Shown piece after piece: positions 35,001 through 43,730 of a DNA stretch of 64,000 bases; position 1 is the stretch's first letter; each line of letters begins with the position of its first letter. Source of the stretch: Butyricicoccus sp. (GTDB taxonomy: Bacteria > Bacillota > Clostridia > Oscillospirales > Butyricicoccaceae). The DNA lies in assembly GCA_017886875.1 (NCBI GenBank), contig JAGHIZ010000069.1:167066-231065 (forward strand), in the 5' to 3' direction. The translations under genes and the position numbers were made by a program. Under the pieces are notes generated by a model. That model did no database searches. It worked only from the letters and a program-made list of their open reading frames with translations, and had not been told where the DNA came from.

Positions 35001-35587
35001 ATTTAAAGGGTGAAGTGCAAAATCCATATTTTAAAGATGGTATGCAAGTTAGACTTGCATGTGTTATAACAAAATCACGAAGCAGAAGCACTAAAAATGG
35101 TCAGCTTATGGCATATGTAAATGTAGAGGATATGACAGGTGGTTTAGAGCTTGTAGTGTTTCCAAGTGTACTTCAGCAGTCATCAAGCTATATAAAAGAA
35201 GATACAGCTGTTTTAATTGAAGGTAGAATTGATGCTAGAGAAGAAGATACACCAAAAATTATAGTATCTAATATATACCCTCTTACCGAGCAGCAAATAC
35301 AAAGTTTGCAAATAAGTCCAAATACATCACAATTTACAGAAAAACAAGCGGCAAAACAAAGTTCACAAAAATTATATGTAAAGGTTTCCAGTATAAACTC
35401 TGATGATGCAAAAGCTGTAAAAGAAATTTTAAAAAATAGCACTAGAGGGGATATTCCAGTATATTTTTATGAGGAAAACACCAAAAAAAAGCTACTTTCA
35501 TCACGTTCAATGTGGATAAATAAAGATTTCAAAATACTTGAAAAGTTAAGGTTTATTCTTGGACAAGATAGTGTTATAATGAAGTAG
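32078..35587 (+). CDS. dnaE: DNA polymerase III subunit alpha (DnaE)
   Basis: This 1169-residue C-family polymerase has an N-terminal PHP domain (HLHVHSEYSLLDG), the palm with PDIDIDF (near residue 400), a fingers region with VYQEQVMQV, HhH motifs and an OB domain (about 985-1070). A PolC (with proofreading exonuclease) usually shares replication in Firmicutes and is not in the window. GGAGTAAT precedes the ATG. It is followed by pfkA without a clear terminator. Confidence 0.96.
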   Translation: MSSFAHLHVHSEYSLLDGACRINELMDRVKELGQSAVAITDHGVMYGAIDFYRAAKAKGIHPVIGCEVYVAPKSRFDKNYTNGEWHRHLILLCENMQGYKNLIHMVSLSFSEGFYIKPRVDMELLEKYHEGIICLSACLAGDIPTKISNGDYDRAKEAALEFERIFGKGNFFLEIQDHGISKQRDVNRAIFHIAEETGIPLVATNDAHYLTKEDAKTQDVLMAIQMGKTVDDPTRMKFETDEFYIKSREEMEELFPNHTEALDNSVKIAERCQVDFEFGKYHLPMFDVPDGYTAKEYLQKLCDDGFKKRYPNDDGTVKERLQYELDMISKMGFVDYFLIVSDFIAYAKNNNIPVGPGRGSAAGSIVSYCLGITDLDPIAYSLYFERFLNPERVSMPDIDIDFCYIRRPEVIEYVTQKYGKDHVAQIVTFGTMAARGAIRDVGRALSMTYQETDAVAKQIPNELHITIDKALKINPELKAMYDNNKNVQILIDTARKLEGMPRHASTHAAGVVITKEPVDTYVPLARNDEQMVTQFTMVTLEELGLLKMDFLGLRNLTVIAEAEKLIRKHTPDFSIENVSTDDNETYAMLAQGKTMGVFQLESAGITNVVTGLKPHSIEDITAVVALYRPGPMQSIPQYIACKHDPSRVKYKHPLLEPILSVTYGCMVYQEQVMQVFQSLAGYSLGKADMVRRAMSKKKFKELEKERVNFIHGNEELGIDGAIKRGVPEDVAASIFDEILDFANYAFNKAHAVCYAVVSYRTAYLKCHYPCEYMAALLTSVLDSSDKIAEYILAARDMGIKVLPPDVNQSDDGFSASNGNIHFGLAAIKNVGRGFMKQLVTEREQNGKFKSFSDFIDRMYNKELNKRAVEGLIKAGAFDSMNVKRSQLLKVFESVIESVTQSKRKNIEGQLDLFGMGEETQSTEITLPNIPELKKSEMLSMEKETTGLYLSGHPMDEYKELAVLANASTIRHVIDDLKGEVQNPYFKDGMQVRLACVITKSRSRSTKNGQLMAYVNVEDMTGGLELVVFPSVLQQSSSYIKEDTAVLIEGRIDAREEDTPKIIVSNIYPLTEQQIQSLQISPNTSQFTEKQAAKQSSQKLYVKVSSINSDDAKAVKEILKNSTRGDIPVYFYEENTKKKLLSSRSMWINKDFKILEKLRFILGQDSVIMK

Positions 35588-35654
35588 AACTGCACATATT
35601 GACTACTAAAACACAAATAAAAACTAGGTGGTCAAAAACGGAGGTCAAAGTAAA

Positions 35655-36632
35655 ATGGAAAACAAAACAATTCGACGTATTGGCGTACTAACAAGTGGTG
35701 GCGATGCTCCAGGAATGAACGCACTTATTCGTGCGGTTGTTCGTACTGCATCTGCATACGATATTTCTGTTTTAGGTATCCGCAGAGGTTATAGCGGGCT
35801 TATGAATGGCGATATTATGGAAATGGCAGCAAGAAGCGTAGACGGTATTATTCGTAAAGGTGGTACTATGCTTTATACTGCTCGTTGCCTTGAAATGCTT
35901 ACAGAAGAAGGTCTGCAAAAGGCAGCTGATAGCTGTAAGTATTTAGGTATTGATGGTCTTATCTGTTGCGGTGGTGATGGTACTTTTAGAGGTGCTCAGG
36001 CTCTTAGCCGTAAAGGTGTGCCTTGTATTGGTGTTCCAGGTACTATTGATAATGATATAAGCTGCTCAGATTATACTATCGGCTTTGATACTGCTTGTAA
36101 TACTGCAATCGAATGTATAGACAAGCTGCGTGATACCATGCAATCACATGAACGTTGCTCAGTAGTTGAGGTTATGGGACGTCATGCAGGTCATTTAGCT
36201 CTAAATGTTGGCTGTGCAGTTGGTGCAACTGCTACACTGCTTCCAGAACGTGAAATTGATTTTGAAACCGATGTAATCGAAAAAATGCGTGTTGGCAGAA
36301 TTAAGGGCAGAAACCACCATATTATTATTGTTGCAGAGGGTTATGGCTCAGCTCAAGAAGTTGCAGACCGTATTCACGAAAGCACAGGTGTTGACACAAG
36401 AGTTACAATCCTTGGTCATATTCAGCGTGGCGGTGCTCCTACATCTCAAGATAGAGTTATGGCTACTCGTATGGGTTATGCTGCTGTTAAGGCTCTAATT
36501 GATGGTAAAACAAATAGAGTTATCGCCCTTGAAGATAATCAGATTGTTGATATTGATATTGAAGAAGGTCTATCAAAGAAGAAAGACCTTAACCAGTGTT
36601 TATTTGAAGCACAGCAGACAGTTGCAATTTAA
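35655..36632 (+). CDS. pfkA: ATP-dependent 6-phosphofructokinase
   Basis: This 325-residue glycolytic enzyme has the N-terminal ATP loop TSGGDAPGMNA, the GGDGT motif at residues 106-110 (Gly at the ATP/PPi-deciding position after GGD, which favours ATP), the catalytic TIDNDI and the effector-site RGY. The ATG at 35655 follows GGAGGTC by about 9 bases; an upstream GTG at 35628 is less likely. It follows dnaE by 67 bases, an order also known in other clostridia. Confidence 0.96.
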   Translation: MENKTIRRIGVLTSGGDAPGMNALIRAVVRTASAYDISVLGIRRGYSGLMNGDIMEMAARSVDGIIRKGGTMLYTARCLEMLTEEGLQKAADSCKYLGIDGLICCGGDGTFRGAQALSRKGVPCIGVPGTIDNDISCSDYTIGFDTACNTAIECIDKLRDTMQSHERCSVVEVMGRHAGHLALNVGCAVGATATLLPEREIDFETDVIEKMRVGRIKGRNHHIIIVAEGYGSAQEVADRIHESTGVDTRVTILGHIQRGGAPTSQDRVMATRMGYAAVKALIDGKTNRVIALEDNQIVDIDIEEGLSKKKDLNQCLFEAQQTVAI

Positions 36633-36649
36633 TTATTATCAGTAAAAGA

Positions 36650-36672
36650 GGCTGGCACATGCCGGCCTTTTT
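36650..36672 (+). terminator. intrinsic terminator after pfkA
   Basis: GGCTGGC (36650-36656) pairs with GCCGGCC (36661-36667) with one U-G, loop ACAT, then TTTTT. Confidence 0.85.
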
Positions 36673-36691
36673 AATTGAAGGAGGAAGAGAA

Positions 36692-37420
36692 ATGAATAAA
36701 ACCGTCTGGATAACTGGCGGTTCAAGAGGTATAGGTGCGGCAACTGTTAAAGAATTTGCAAAATGTGGATATAATGTCGCATTTACCTATGAAAAATCAG
36801 ATGATAAAGCAAATATGCTTTGTGATGAGCTTGCAAACTATCCAGTTATAGCTATTAAAGGTGATATGTCTGATAGATTGCAGGTTGAAAACTCATATAA
36901 ACAAATAAAAGATAAATTTGGATATATTGACACACTTGTTGTAAATGCAGGTATTGCACAGCAAAAAATGTTTTGTGATATAACAGATGATGATTGGAAT
37001 AAAATGTTCGCTGTAAATTTAAATAGTGCATTTTATACTATACAAACGGTGCTGCCTGATATGGTGCACAAAAAACAGGGAAGTATTGTCACTGTTTCCT
37101 CAGTATGGGGTATAACAGGTGCTTCCTGTGAAAGCCATTATGCGGCAAGCAAAGCGGCACTTATAGGGCTTACAAAGTCGCTTGCATTAGAGCTTGGACT
37201 TTCAGGAATTAGAGTAAACAGTGTTGCAGCAGGTGTTATTGATACAGATATGAATAGCATACATGATAAGCAAACATTAACTGAACTTGCAAATGAATCT
37301 GCACTGGGAAGAATAGGCAAACCAGAAGAAATTGCAAGGCTTATTCGTTCATTGTGCAGTGAAGATACATCTTTTGTTACAGGTCAAGTAATAGCAGCAA
37401 CAGGAGGTTTTATTATATGA
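36692..37420 (+). CDS. SDR family oxidoreductase, FabG paralogue
   Basis: This 242-residue short-chain dehydrogenase has TGGSRGIG (residues 8-15), VNAG, the catalytic Ser in VSSVWG and YAASK. It resembles FabG but lies outside the fab operon, next to a P-loop protein and degV. A role in fatty acid or other keto-acyl reduction is possible; the substrate is unknown. GAAGGAGG lies about 8 bases before the ATG. Its stop overlaps the start of the next gene by 4 bases. Confidence 0.85.
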   Translation: MNKTVWITGGSRGIGAATVKEFAKCGYNVAFTYEKSDDKANMLCDELANYPVIAIKGDMSDRLQVENSYKQIKDKFGYIDTLVVNAGIAQQKMFCDITDDDWNKMFAVNLNSAFYTIQTVLPDMVHKKQGSIVTVSSVWGITGASCESHYAASKAALIGLTKSLALELGLSGIRVNSVAAGVIDTDMNSIHDKQTLTELANESALGRIGKPEEIARLIRSLCSEDTSFVTGQVIAATGGFII

Positions 37421-37914
37421 AAATTTATGTTATAAATGGCAGCGGTGGCACAGGGAAAGATACTGTTTGTGATATAACTGCTAAGTATTATAAAGTTAGA
37501 AATATATCTTCTATAACCCCAATAGTAGAAATTGCAAAATTTGCAGGCTGGAACGGTGAAAAAACAAATGAAGCTCGTAGACTTCTTGCAAGACTAAAAG
37601 AAGTTTTCACTGAATATAATGATTTATCACTAAATTATTGTGTGCAGCAAGCAAATGAATTTTTAAAGTCTGATGAGCAAATTATGTTCGTACATATAAG
37701 AGAACCTAAGGAGATAGAGCGATTTAAAAAGAAAATAGATTGTAATACAATTTTAGTGCGTCGTCAAAGTGTGACAGATGGTAAGATTTACGGAAATTCA
37801 GCAGATGACGAAGTAGAAAATTATGATTATGATTATATAATAGATAATAACGGTGATTTAAACGAGCTTGAAAATACAGTTAAAAACTTTTTTGAAAAAC
37901 AGGTGATTAAATGA
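37417..37914 (+). CDS. P-loop kinase-like protein
   Basis: This 165-residue protein starts with a Walker A loop NGSGGTGKDT (Lys14) in which Asp then Thr follow GK, the form used by deoxynucleoside monophosphate kinases and dephospho-CoA kinase. A lid-like IREPKEIERF segment lies near residue 95. I cannot name the substrate. It is not a typical thymidylate kinase (length, no DRY motif). It overlaps both neighbours by 4 bases, so it is translationally coupled to the SDR and the second degV. Confidence 0.7.
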   Translation: MKIYVINGSGGTGKDTVCDITAKYYKVRNISSITPIVEIAKFAGWNGEKTNEARRLLARLKEVFTEYNDLSLNYCVQQANEFLKSDEQIMFVHIREPKEIERFKKKIDCNTILVRRQSVTDGKIYGNSADDEVENYDYDYIIDNNGDLNELENTVKNFFEKQVIK

Positions 37915-38765
37915 GTAAAATTGCATTATTAACCGATTCATGTGCGGATATACCGCAGGATTTAAAGGAAAAATATGACATTTATGTTGTGCCGCTTAAA
38001 ATTCGTTTTGGTGATGAAGAATATTTAGATGGAGTTACTATAACACCAAATGAAGTTTATGAGCGTCAGAAAACCGAACTGCCAAAAACTTCTCTCCCTG
38101 ATGGTGCATGGATTGAAGATACATTTGATAAAATTAAAAATAATGGATATGAAAAGGTTGTTGCTGTGCATTTATCGGGTGGTATAAGTGGTACATTTAA
38201 CCTTGTAAGACTGCTTGCAGCCGATTATGAAGGTTTAGAAATATCAGTATTTGATTCTATAAGTGGTTCAATTGGTATAGGTCTTACTGTGCTACAGCTT
38301 GCAAAATATATCGAAAAGGGTTATACTTATGAAAAATTAGTAGAACTTACACCAAAGCTAATACAGAATACAACAGTATTTTTCTGTGTGGATACTCTCG
38401 AGTTTTTACAAAAAGGTGGTAGAATAGGTAAAATTTCCGCAATGGCAGGCACACTTTTACAAATAAAACCTATTTTAACCTTTGCTAGTGATGGACAGCT
38501 TACAAGTGCGGAAAAGGTTCGTGGCAGAAAATTAGCACTAGAAAAGATGGCACAAAAAATAGAAAAGTTATATTCTGGAAATGGTGCATATAATATAGCA
38601 GTAGCAAACGGTGGCTGCATAGAGGAGATGAATAATCTAAAGGATAGAATATTACAGTCGCTTTCTAATCCAAAACTGATATTTGAAAGTGAGATTGATT
38701 GTACATTAGCTTCCTATGTAGGTCCAAATTTGTTAGGAATTGGATTGCAAATTTTACCAGAATGA
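37911..38765 (+). CDS. DegV family fatty-acid-binding protein (second copy)
   Basis: This 284-residue DegV protein starts IALLTDSCADIPQDLKE and has TSLPDGAW and LSGGISGTFN at the carboxylate-binding positions. It is about as long as the copy at 7.9 kb but clearly diverged, so the two may prefer different fatty acids (as FakB1/FakB2 do). It overlaps the P-loop gene by 4 bases. The transcript ends within the next intergenic gap; no strong hairpin is seen there. Confidence 0.9.
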   Translation: MSKIALLTDSCADIPQDLKEKYDIYVVPLKIRFGDEEYLDGVTITPNEVYERQKTELPKTSLPDGAWIEDTFDKIKNNGYEKVVAVHLSGGISGTFNLVRLLAADYEGLEISVFDSISGSIGIGLTVLQLAKYIEKGYTYEKLVELTPKLIQNTTVFFCVDTLEFLQKGGRIGKISAMAGTLLQIKPILTFASDGQLTSAEKVRGRKLALEKMAQKIEKLYSGNGAYNIAVANGGCIEEMNNLKDRILQSLSNPKLIFESEIDCTLASYVGPNLLGIGLQILPE

Positions 38766-38876
38766 AAATGTTTCTAAAATGATACAAAAATTTTGTCGTT
38801 TTGTTACGATTTCAATTTATATATGGTATATAATAATGCAAAACACAGAATTTAATTGTGGGAGGATAAAATCATT

Positions 38877-40427
38877 ATGAAATGGAAAATCGGTGCGGCA
38901 CTGATGTTAATTGTTTTTTGTTTAGCAATAGTACCAACTGTTGTGAGTGGTGTTAGTGCAGGCGGTTTATCTGATGTTTTTTCATCAGCAAAACAGCTTG
39001 TTGTCGAGGTAGGAAACAATAATGCTATGTTATCAGGCGAAAAAGTTTCGCTTGGTGATATACAAAATGCAGTCTATACAGATGAAAACGGAGAAATAAT
39101 GTTACCGCTTTCTGGTACTGCTGAAGCAATGGGTATGAAGCTAGATTGGGACGGTTCATCAACTAATGCAAAACTAACTAAAGATGATAAAACATTTGAT
39201 GTTGCTGTTGTTGTACAGCAGGAAAATGCATTTGTGTCTGCTAAGGGATTAGCGGAAGCTATGACATGGACATATAAAGTTTCAGAAAATGGATATTTCG
39301 CTGTTTTATCAGATAAGGAAACAAGTGATAAAACAATGTCAAAGCTTTGTGATAAAGCAACTGAGCAAATAGGTATACCAAAGGATATGCTATTAAAAAG
39401 CAGCCTTATTTTTAGAGCAGGCTCAGATAAAGTTATTAAAAACGGTGAAGAAGTAACACTACAAGATAGTGAAGGTTTAACTTATGCACCAATAGTAGAT
39501 GGTGATACTTATTATTTGCCAACAGATGCTCTCGCAGCAGTATTTGGCGATAGTTTATCAATAAAAAATAATGAAAATGTTATTGAAAAAGATGATATAA
39601 CCTATATTTCTGCAAAAGAAGTTGCTAAAATGATGGATTATACCACTGCAGGTACTGGCGATATATTTATGATGGGTGAACTTTCATATGGCAATGCTGA
39701 GACACAAGTGGCTGCACTTACAGCAATGGGCGAGGAATTGCCAGACCAAGCACCGCCTATACCTAAGGCTGATGCATATGTTGCTTTAACATTTGATGAT
39801 GGACCAACAGGTGGTTCTGAAGGCTTGACTGCAAGACTTCTAAATGGTTTAAAGGAACGTAATGCACATGCAACATTCTTTATGTGTGGTTATAGAATAA
39901 AGGACTTCCATACACATATGGATAGATATTTAGCTGAAGGTCATGAGCTTGGTAACCATACAATGGACCACCCAGGACTGTTAACTAAAAAAACTTATGA
40001 TGTTATTGTTGACCAAATACAGTCAAATAGCGATTTAATTAACTCTTATTGTGGTGAAGGGCCAACAGTATTCCGTCCGGTTGGCGGTGCTATAAATGAC
40101 GATGTTAAAAAGGCAGCTAAGGCTTGCGGCTTGCCAATTATCAACTGGAGCGTTGATACTGAAGATTGGAAATATCGTGATGCAGAACGAATTAAAAATG
40201 TAATCGTTCAAAATACAAAAGATGGCGATATTGTACTTATGCATGACCTTAGAGACTGTACCCTTGAAGGTACATTAGCTGCTATTGATATCTTATCAGA
40301 AAAAGGATATGCTTTTGTAACAGTTGAAGAACTTGCAAGAATTAAGGGTGTTGAAATGAAGGCTGGTGAGGTTTACACCAATTTCAGAAATAGCACCGTT
40401 CAAAAGCTTTTAACTTCCGAAACATAA
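38877..40427 (+). CDS. polysaccharide deacetylase with N-terminal amine-oxidase-like domain
   Basis: This 516-residue exported or anchored enzyme starts with a signal/anchor segment (about 1-25). A copper-amine-oxidase N-terminal-like domain (about 40-270), a wall-linked fold in Firmicutes, precedes a NodB deacetylase domain (about 297-490). NodB motifs are visible: TFDDGP, GNHTMDHPGL, FRPVGGAIN, SVDTEDW and LMHDL. It likely removes acetyl groups from peptidoglycan or a surface glycan. The ATG at 38877 follows GGGAGG by about 10 bases; a -10-like TATAAT lies at 38829-38834. Confidence 0.9.
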   Translation: MKWKIGAALMLIVFCLAIVPTVVSGVSAGGLSDVFSSAKQLVVEVGNNNAMLSGEKVSLGDIQNAVYTDENGEIMLPLSGTAEAMGMKLDWDGSSTNAKLTKDDKTFDVAVVVQQENAFVSAKGLAEAMTWTYKVSENGYFAVLSDKETSDKTMSKLCDKATEQIGIPKDMLLKSSLIFRAGSDKVIKNGEEVTLQDSEGLTYAPIVDGDTYYLPTDALAAVFGDSLSIKNNENVIEKDDITYISAKEVAKMMDYTTAGTGDIFMMGELSYGNAETQVAALTAMGEELPDQAPPIPKADAYVALTFDDGPTGGSEGLTARLLNGLKERNAHATFFMCGYRIKDFHTHMDRYLAEGHELGNHTMDHPGLLTKKTYDVIVDQIQSNSDLINSYCGEGPTVFRPVGGAINDDVKKAAKACGLPIINWSVDTEDWKYRDAERIKNVIVQNTKDGDIVLMHDLRDCTLEGTLAAIDILSEKGYAFVTVEELARIKGVEMKAGEVYTNFRNSTVQKLLTSET

Positions 40428-40431
40428 AAGT

Positions 40432-40468
40432 AACCCGTTCACAGATTAGACTGTGAACGGGTTTTTTT
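40432..40468. terminator. bidirectional intrinsic terminator
   Basis: AACCCGTTCACAG/CTGTGAACGGGTT is a perfect 13-base stem (40432-40444 with 40451-40463) with T runs. It lies between the convergent deacetylase and RicT genes. Confidence 0.9.
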
Positions 40469-41453
40469 AACCTTCAAAATCATCTTGTTCTTCATTTGAT
40501 TTTTTGCGTTTTTTGGAGCTTTGTTTACCTCTTTTGCGACGAGGCTTGTCATCGTCAGGTTCTTCTGATGCAATAAGTTTTGAGTTTTCTTCTAAAATAT
40601 CAAGTTCATCAGTATCATAATTTTTGTTATCACACTTTCTTTTGCCTGCTTTTAGCACACAACAATCGGTACAAGCAAAGGTTTTAGGTGCTTCTGTACT
40701 GCCTTCAAGTTGAACCTTACATGTGCCACATATAACCTCAGTAGAAATAACCGTTCCTTTGCCCTCTGGAGTTTGAACAATGCTGTCAACACGAGGGGTT
40801 ATTTTTTGCATTTCATGGTAACCGTCATATTCATATTTTAAACAGCACATAAGTCTACCACAAGTACCAGATATTTTAGTTGGATTTAATGAAAGGTTTT
40901 GGTCTTTTGCCATATTTATAGATACAGGCTGAAAATCTTCAAGATAGCTTGCACAACAAAGCTCTCTACCACAAATGCCAAGACCACCTACCATTTTAGC
41001 TTCATCACGTACACCTATTTGTCTAAGCTCTATTCTGGTGCGGAAGATAGATGCTAAGTCCTTGACAAGACCTCTAAAATCAACTCTGCCATCAGCAGTA
41101 AAATAAAATAAAATCTTATTAAGGTCAAATGTACATTCAACAGATACAAGGTTCATATCAAGTTCATGTTCTGCGATTTTTTTTCGACAAATATCAAAAG
41201 CTTCCTTTGCTTGTTGTTCATTACCTCTTGCAACTTCAAGGTCGGTTTTGGTTGCAAGTCTTATAACTTTTTTAATTGGTTTTATAACATTTTCATCGTC
41301 AACTTCCTTGTTACCAAAAGCACATTCACCACATTCAATGCCTCTTGCGGTTTCAACTATAACATGGTCACCAGCATGAATATCAAGCCCGTTTGGGTCA
41401 AAATGATAAACTTTACCCACTTTTTTAAAGCGGATACCAACTATTGTTGCCAA
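40467..41453 (-). CDS. ricT: PSP1 domain protein RicT (YaaT)
   Basis: This 328-residue protein has the PSP1 domain (about residues 1-90) and Cys-rich signatures GGLGICGRELCC and GTCGRLMCCLKYEY. In Bacillus, RicT with RicA and RicF carries [4Fe-4S] clusters and helps RNase Y mature mRNAs and favours sporulation and competence. The C-terminal tail (from about 285) is Lys/Arg/Glu-rich and probably disordered. It lies 24 bases downstream of holB, the standard Firmicute order. Confidence 0.93.
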   Translation of the reverse strand: MATIVGIRFKKVGKVYHFDPNGLDIHAGDHVIVETARGIECGECAFGNKEVDDENVIKPIKKVIRLATKTDLEVARGNEQQAKEAFDICRKKIAEHELDMNLVSVECTFDLNKILFYFTADGRVDFRGLVKDLASIFRTRIELRQIGVRDEAKMVGGLGICGRELCCASYLEDFQPVSINMAKDQNLSLNPTKISGTCGRLMCCLKYEYDGYHEMQKITPRVDSIVQTPEGKGTVISTEVICGTCKVQLEGSTEAPKTFACTDCCVLKAGKRKCDNKNYDTDELDILEENSKLIASEEPDDDKPRRKRGKQSSKKRKKSNEEQDDFEG

Positions 41454-41477
41454 TTTTAAAGTCCTCCTATATCGGAT

Positions 41478-42344
41478 TTACATAAAACATATTTGATAAG
41501 CTTCAGCACAAAGCGAGGCACAAACTATATTATTTGCAGCATTGCCTTGCACTCTAAGTCGCAAAGAACCAATAAAATCATATAATTTTATAAGTTTTTC
41601 ATATGAAACTTTGCTTGCAAGCTCTTTTTGTCCTATTTCAGATAATACATTCCCTGAAAGATTGTTTGCAATAAATATACAGTCATGAAGTGCTGCCTGA
41701 ATAAGCCCTAAAGCATTTTTAAGTTCAGGTTTTGATAGTTTTTCAAAGCTCATAGCATTTACAAGCATTTTATATTCATCAGCACTTGATAAAGCTTTTA
41801 TAAAACCGCTTATATTATCAAGAAAAGATAAATCTAAATCATCATTTTTAGGGGCTAAATGATATTTACTGCATCTGGAGCGAATAGTTTCTAAAATACC
41901 GCCTGATTGCTCGCTAGTTAAAATAAAAAATGCATATTTTGGCGGTTCTTCAAGCACTTTAAGCAGAGCATTTTGAGCTGGTATATTAAGCTTATGAGCA
42001 TGACGAATTAACACAACTCGTCTATCAGAATCATTTGGAAGTACATAGATTTTCTTTCTTAAATCCCTTGCAACTGCAACAGATATTTCCCCATCATCAT
42101 AATCTATGCAATCTAAATCAGGGTGAGAATTATGCTGTAATTTTTGACAAGACTCACATATACCACAAGGCTTATCTGTATTTGAGGTACAAAGTAAGCC
42201 AGCAGCTAAAGTTTTAGCAAGTGACCATTTGCTACTACCTTCACTGCCTGTTAAAAGCACTGTTTGCGGAAAACGATGATTAAGTGCAGCTTTAAGGCTT
42301 TGTATAACTTCTTTATTGTTTGAAAAGCTGTCAAAGCTAAGCAT
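41478..42344 (-). CDS. holB: DNA polymerase III subunit delta'
   Basis: This 288-residue AAA+ clamp-loader subunit has a degenerate Walker A (TGSEGSSKWS), four zinc-ribbon cysteines (CTSNTDKPCGICESC) and the sensor-like IRSRC. A degenerate P-loop is normal for delta'. It lies between the decarboxylase-like gene and ricT; the usual upstream tmk is absent. Confidence 0.92.
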   Translation of the reverse strand: MLSFDSFSNNKEVIQSLKAALNHRFPQTVLLTGSEGSSKWSLAKTLAAGLLCTSNTDKPCGICESCQKLQHNSHPDLDCIDYDDGEISVAVARDLRKKIYVLPNDSDRRVVLIRHAHKLNIPAQNALLKVLEEPPKYAFFILTSEQSGGILETIRSRCSKYHLAPKNDDLDLSFLDNISGFIKALSSADEYKMLVNAMSFEKLSKPELKNALGLIQAALHDCIFIANNLSGNVLSEIGQKELASKVSYEKLIKLYDFIGSLRLRVQGNAANNIVCASLCAEAYQICFM

Positions 42345-42361
42345 AAAAATCTCCTTTTAGT

Positions 42362-43726
42362 TTAAAATTCTGTGCAAATAAGCACTTCACTTACAGTATT
42401 ATAGCATCGTTTAGTTAAAAATTCAATGTGTTTTGCTGTGATTTCCTCACCTGAGAATACAACAGGTATACCTGGAGGGTAAGGAGTTATAGGACGAGCA
42501 CATATTTTACCCTCAGCATCTTTTATATTAATAGTTTTATTTTTAGAAAACCATGCTTTTCTTATGGATATGGCTTGTTTTGGCTCAGGTAAATCGGGTA
42601 TAATATCGGGCAAAATATCATCAGTTAAGCCGGCTGAGCAGGCTAAAAATGCATTTTTTAGCTGCTCAAAATCATATTTTGAGTCAATACCAGTCATTAT
42701 ACATACGATATTTCTATCATCTGCCATTTCACAGACAATATTAAATTCACTATCCAGTTTTTTTAGAATTTGATGACCAGATACACCGGTTTTAGCGGTG
42801 CAAATAGTAAGTCTTGTGCTGTCTAAATCAAAATTTTCATTTGAAGTTAAAGCAGTAAAAGCAGTATTATTATTTATAAATTCACGAATATCCTTGACAC
42901 GTTCAGCACAAAGTTTATAATCATTTGTGTTTTGCAGCCAATCTCTAGCTAAGTCCAAAGAAACCATAATTGGATATGATGGGCTAGAAGTACAAACCAT
43001 GCTTTCAGTTTGGCGAATAGCTTTACTATCTACTGTATCATTTATAATTAGATAAGCACCTTGACCAAGAGCAGGTAAAGTTTTATGAGCACTCAAAACC
43101 GCAACATCTGCACCAAGTTCTATTGGTGATTTTAAATTTATAGCAGGGAAGTGTGCACCATGAGCCGCATCAACAAGCAGTTTTACATTATAGCTATGGC
43201 ATAAATCAGATAAGGCTTTAATATCTTGTATTATGCCATAATAATTAGGTGATACAATTAGCATAGCTTTAATTTCGGGGTGAGCTTTTAACTGTTTTTC
43301 TGTGCTTTCTAAAGATAGTTTACCACCAAAACCATAAGGTTCAAGTATTTCAGGATAAACAAAATAAGGCTTTAAATCAAATAAAGCACAAGCCGCAGTT
43401 ACACTTTTATGACAATTTCTATCAAGTAAAACCGAACCACCATCAGAGCAGATAGCACCAAGCATAGCATGTATGCCTTCGGTTGAGCCACCAGTTAAAA
43501 AGTGACAATCATAAGCTTTATAAAGTTTAGCTGCTAAAAGTTCAGCCTCTCTAATTGCACCATCTTCTTCATATAAATTACCAGTTTGAGGGGTTTCAGT
43601 AAAATCATATGGAAAAATGCTGTCAAAAGGTTTAAAATAAGCTTTACCTTTATGTCCAGGCATATGCATTCTAAGAGTATTTTTATCTATAAGCTCAGAA
43701 AGTGAATTGTATAATGGGGTATTCAT
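42362..43726 (-). CDS. Orn/Lys/Arg decarboxylase-like PLP enzyme (YaaO-like)
   Basis: This 454-residue fold-type I PLP enzyme has MPGHKGKAYF, TGGSTEGIHAM and the Schiff-base Lys in LSAHKTLPALGQGA. Bacillus YaaO, in the same genomic order before tmk/holB, belongs to this group; the in vivo substrate is unsettled (arginine or lysine). It starts 5 bases after the QueG-like stop on the minus strand and ends 17 bases before holB. Confidence 0.88.
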   Translation of the reverse strand: MNTPLYNSLSELIDKNTLRMHMPGHKGKAYFKPFDSIFPYDFTETPQTGNLYEEDGAIREAELLAAKLYKAYDCHFLTGGSTEGIHAMLGAICSDGGSVLLDRNCHKSVTAACALFDLKPYFVYPEILEPYGFGGKLSLESTEKQLKAHPEIKAMLIVSPNYYGIIQDIKALSDLCHSYNVKLLVDAAHGAHFPAINLKSPIELGADVAVLSAHKTLPALGQGAYLIINDTVDSKAIRQTESMVCTSSPSYPIMVSLDLARDWLQNTNDYKLCAERVKDIREFINNNTAFTALTSNENFDLDSTRLTICTAKTGVSGHQILKKLDSEFNIVCEMADDRNIVCIMTGIDSKYDFEQLKNAFLACSAGLTDDILPDIIPDLPEPKQAISIRKAWFSKNKTINIKDAEGKICARPITPYPPGIPVVFSGEEITAKHIEFLTKRCYNTVSEVLICTEF

Positions 43727-43730
43727 ATTT

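Noticed and set aside
35588..35654. Terminator between dnaE and pfkA
   Set aside because: No stable hairpin with T run was found, so read-through is likely.
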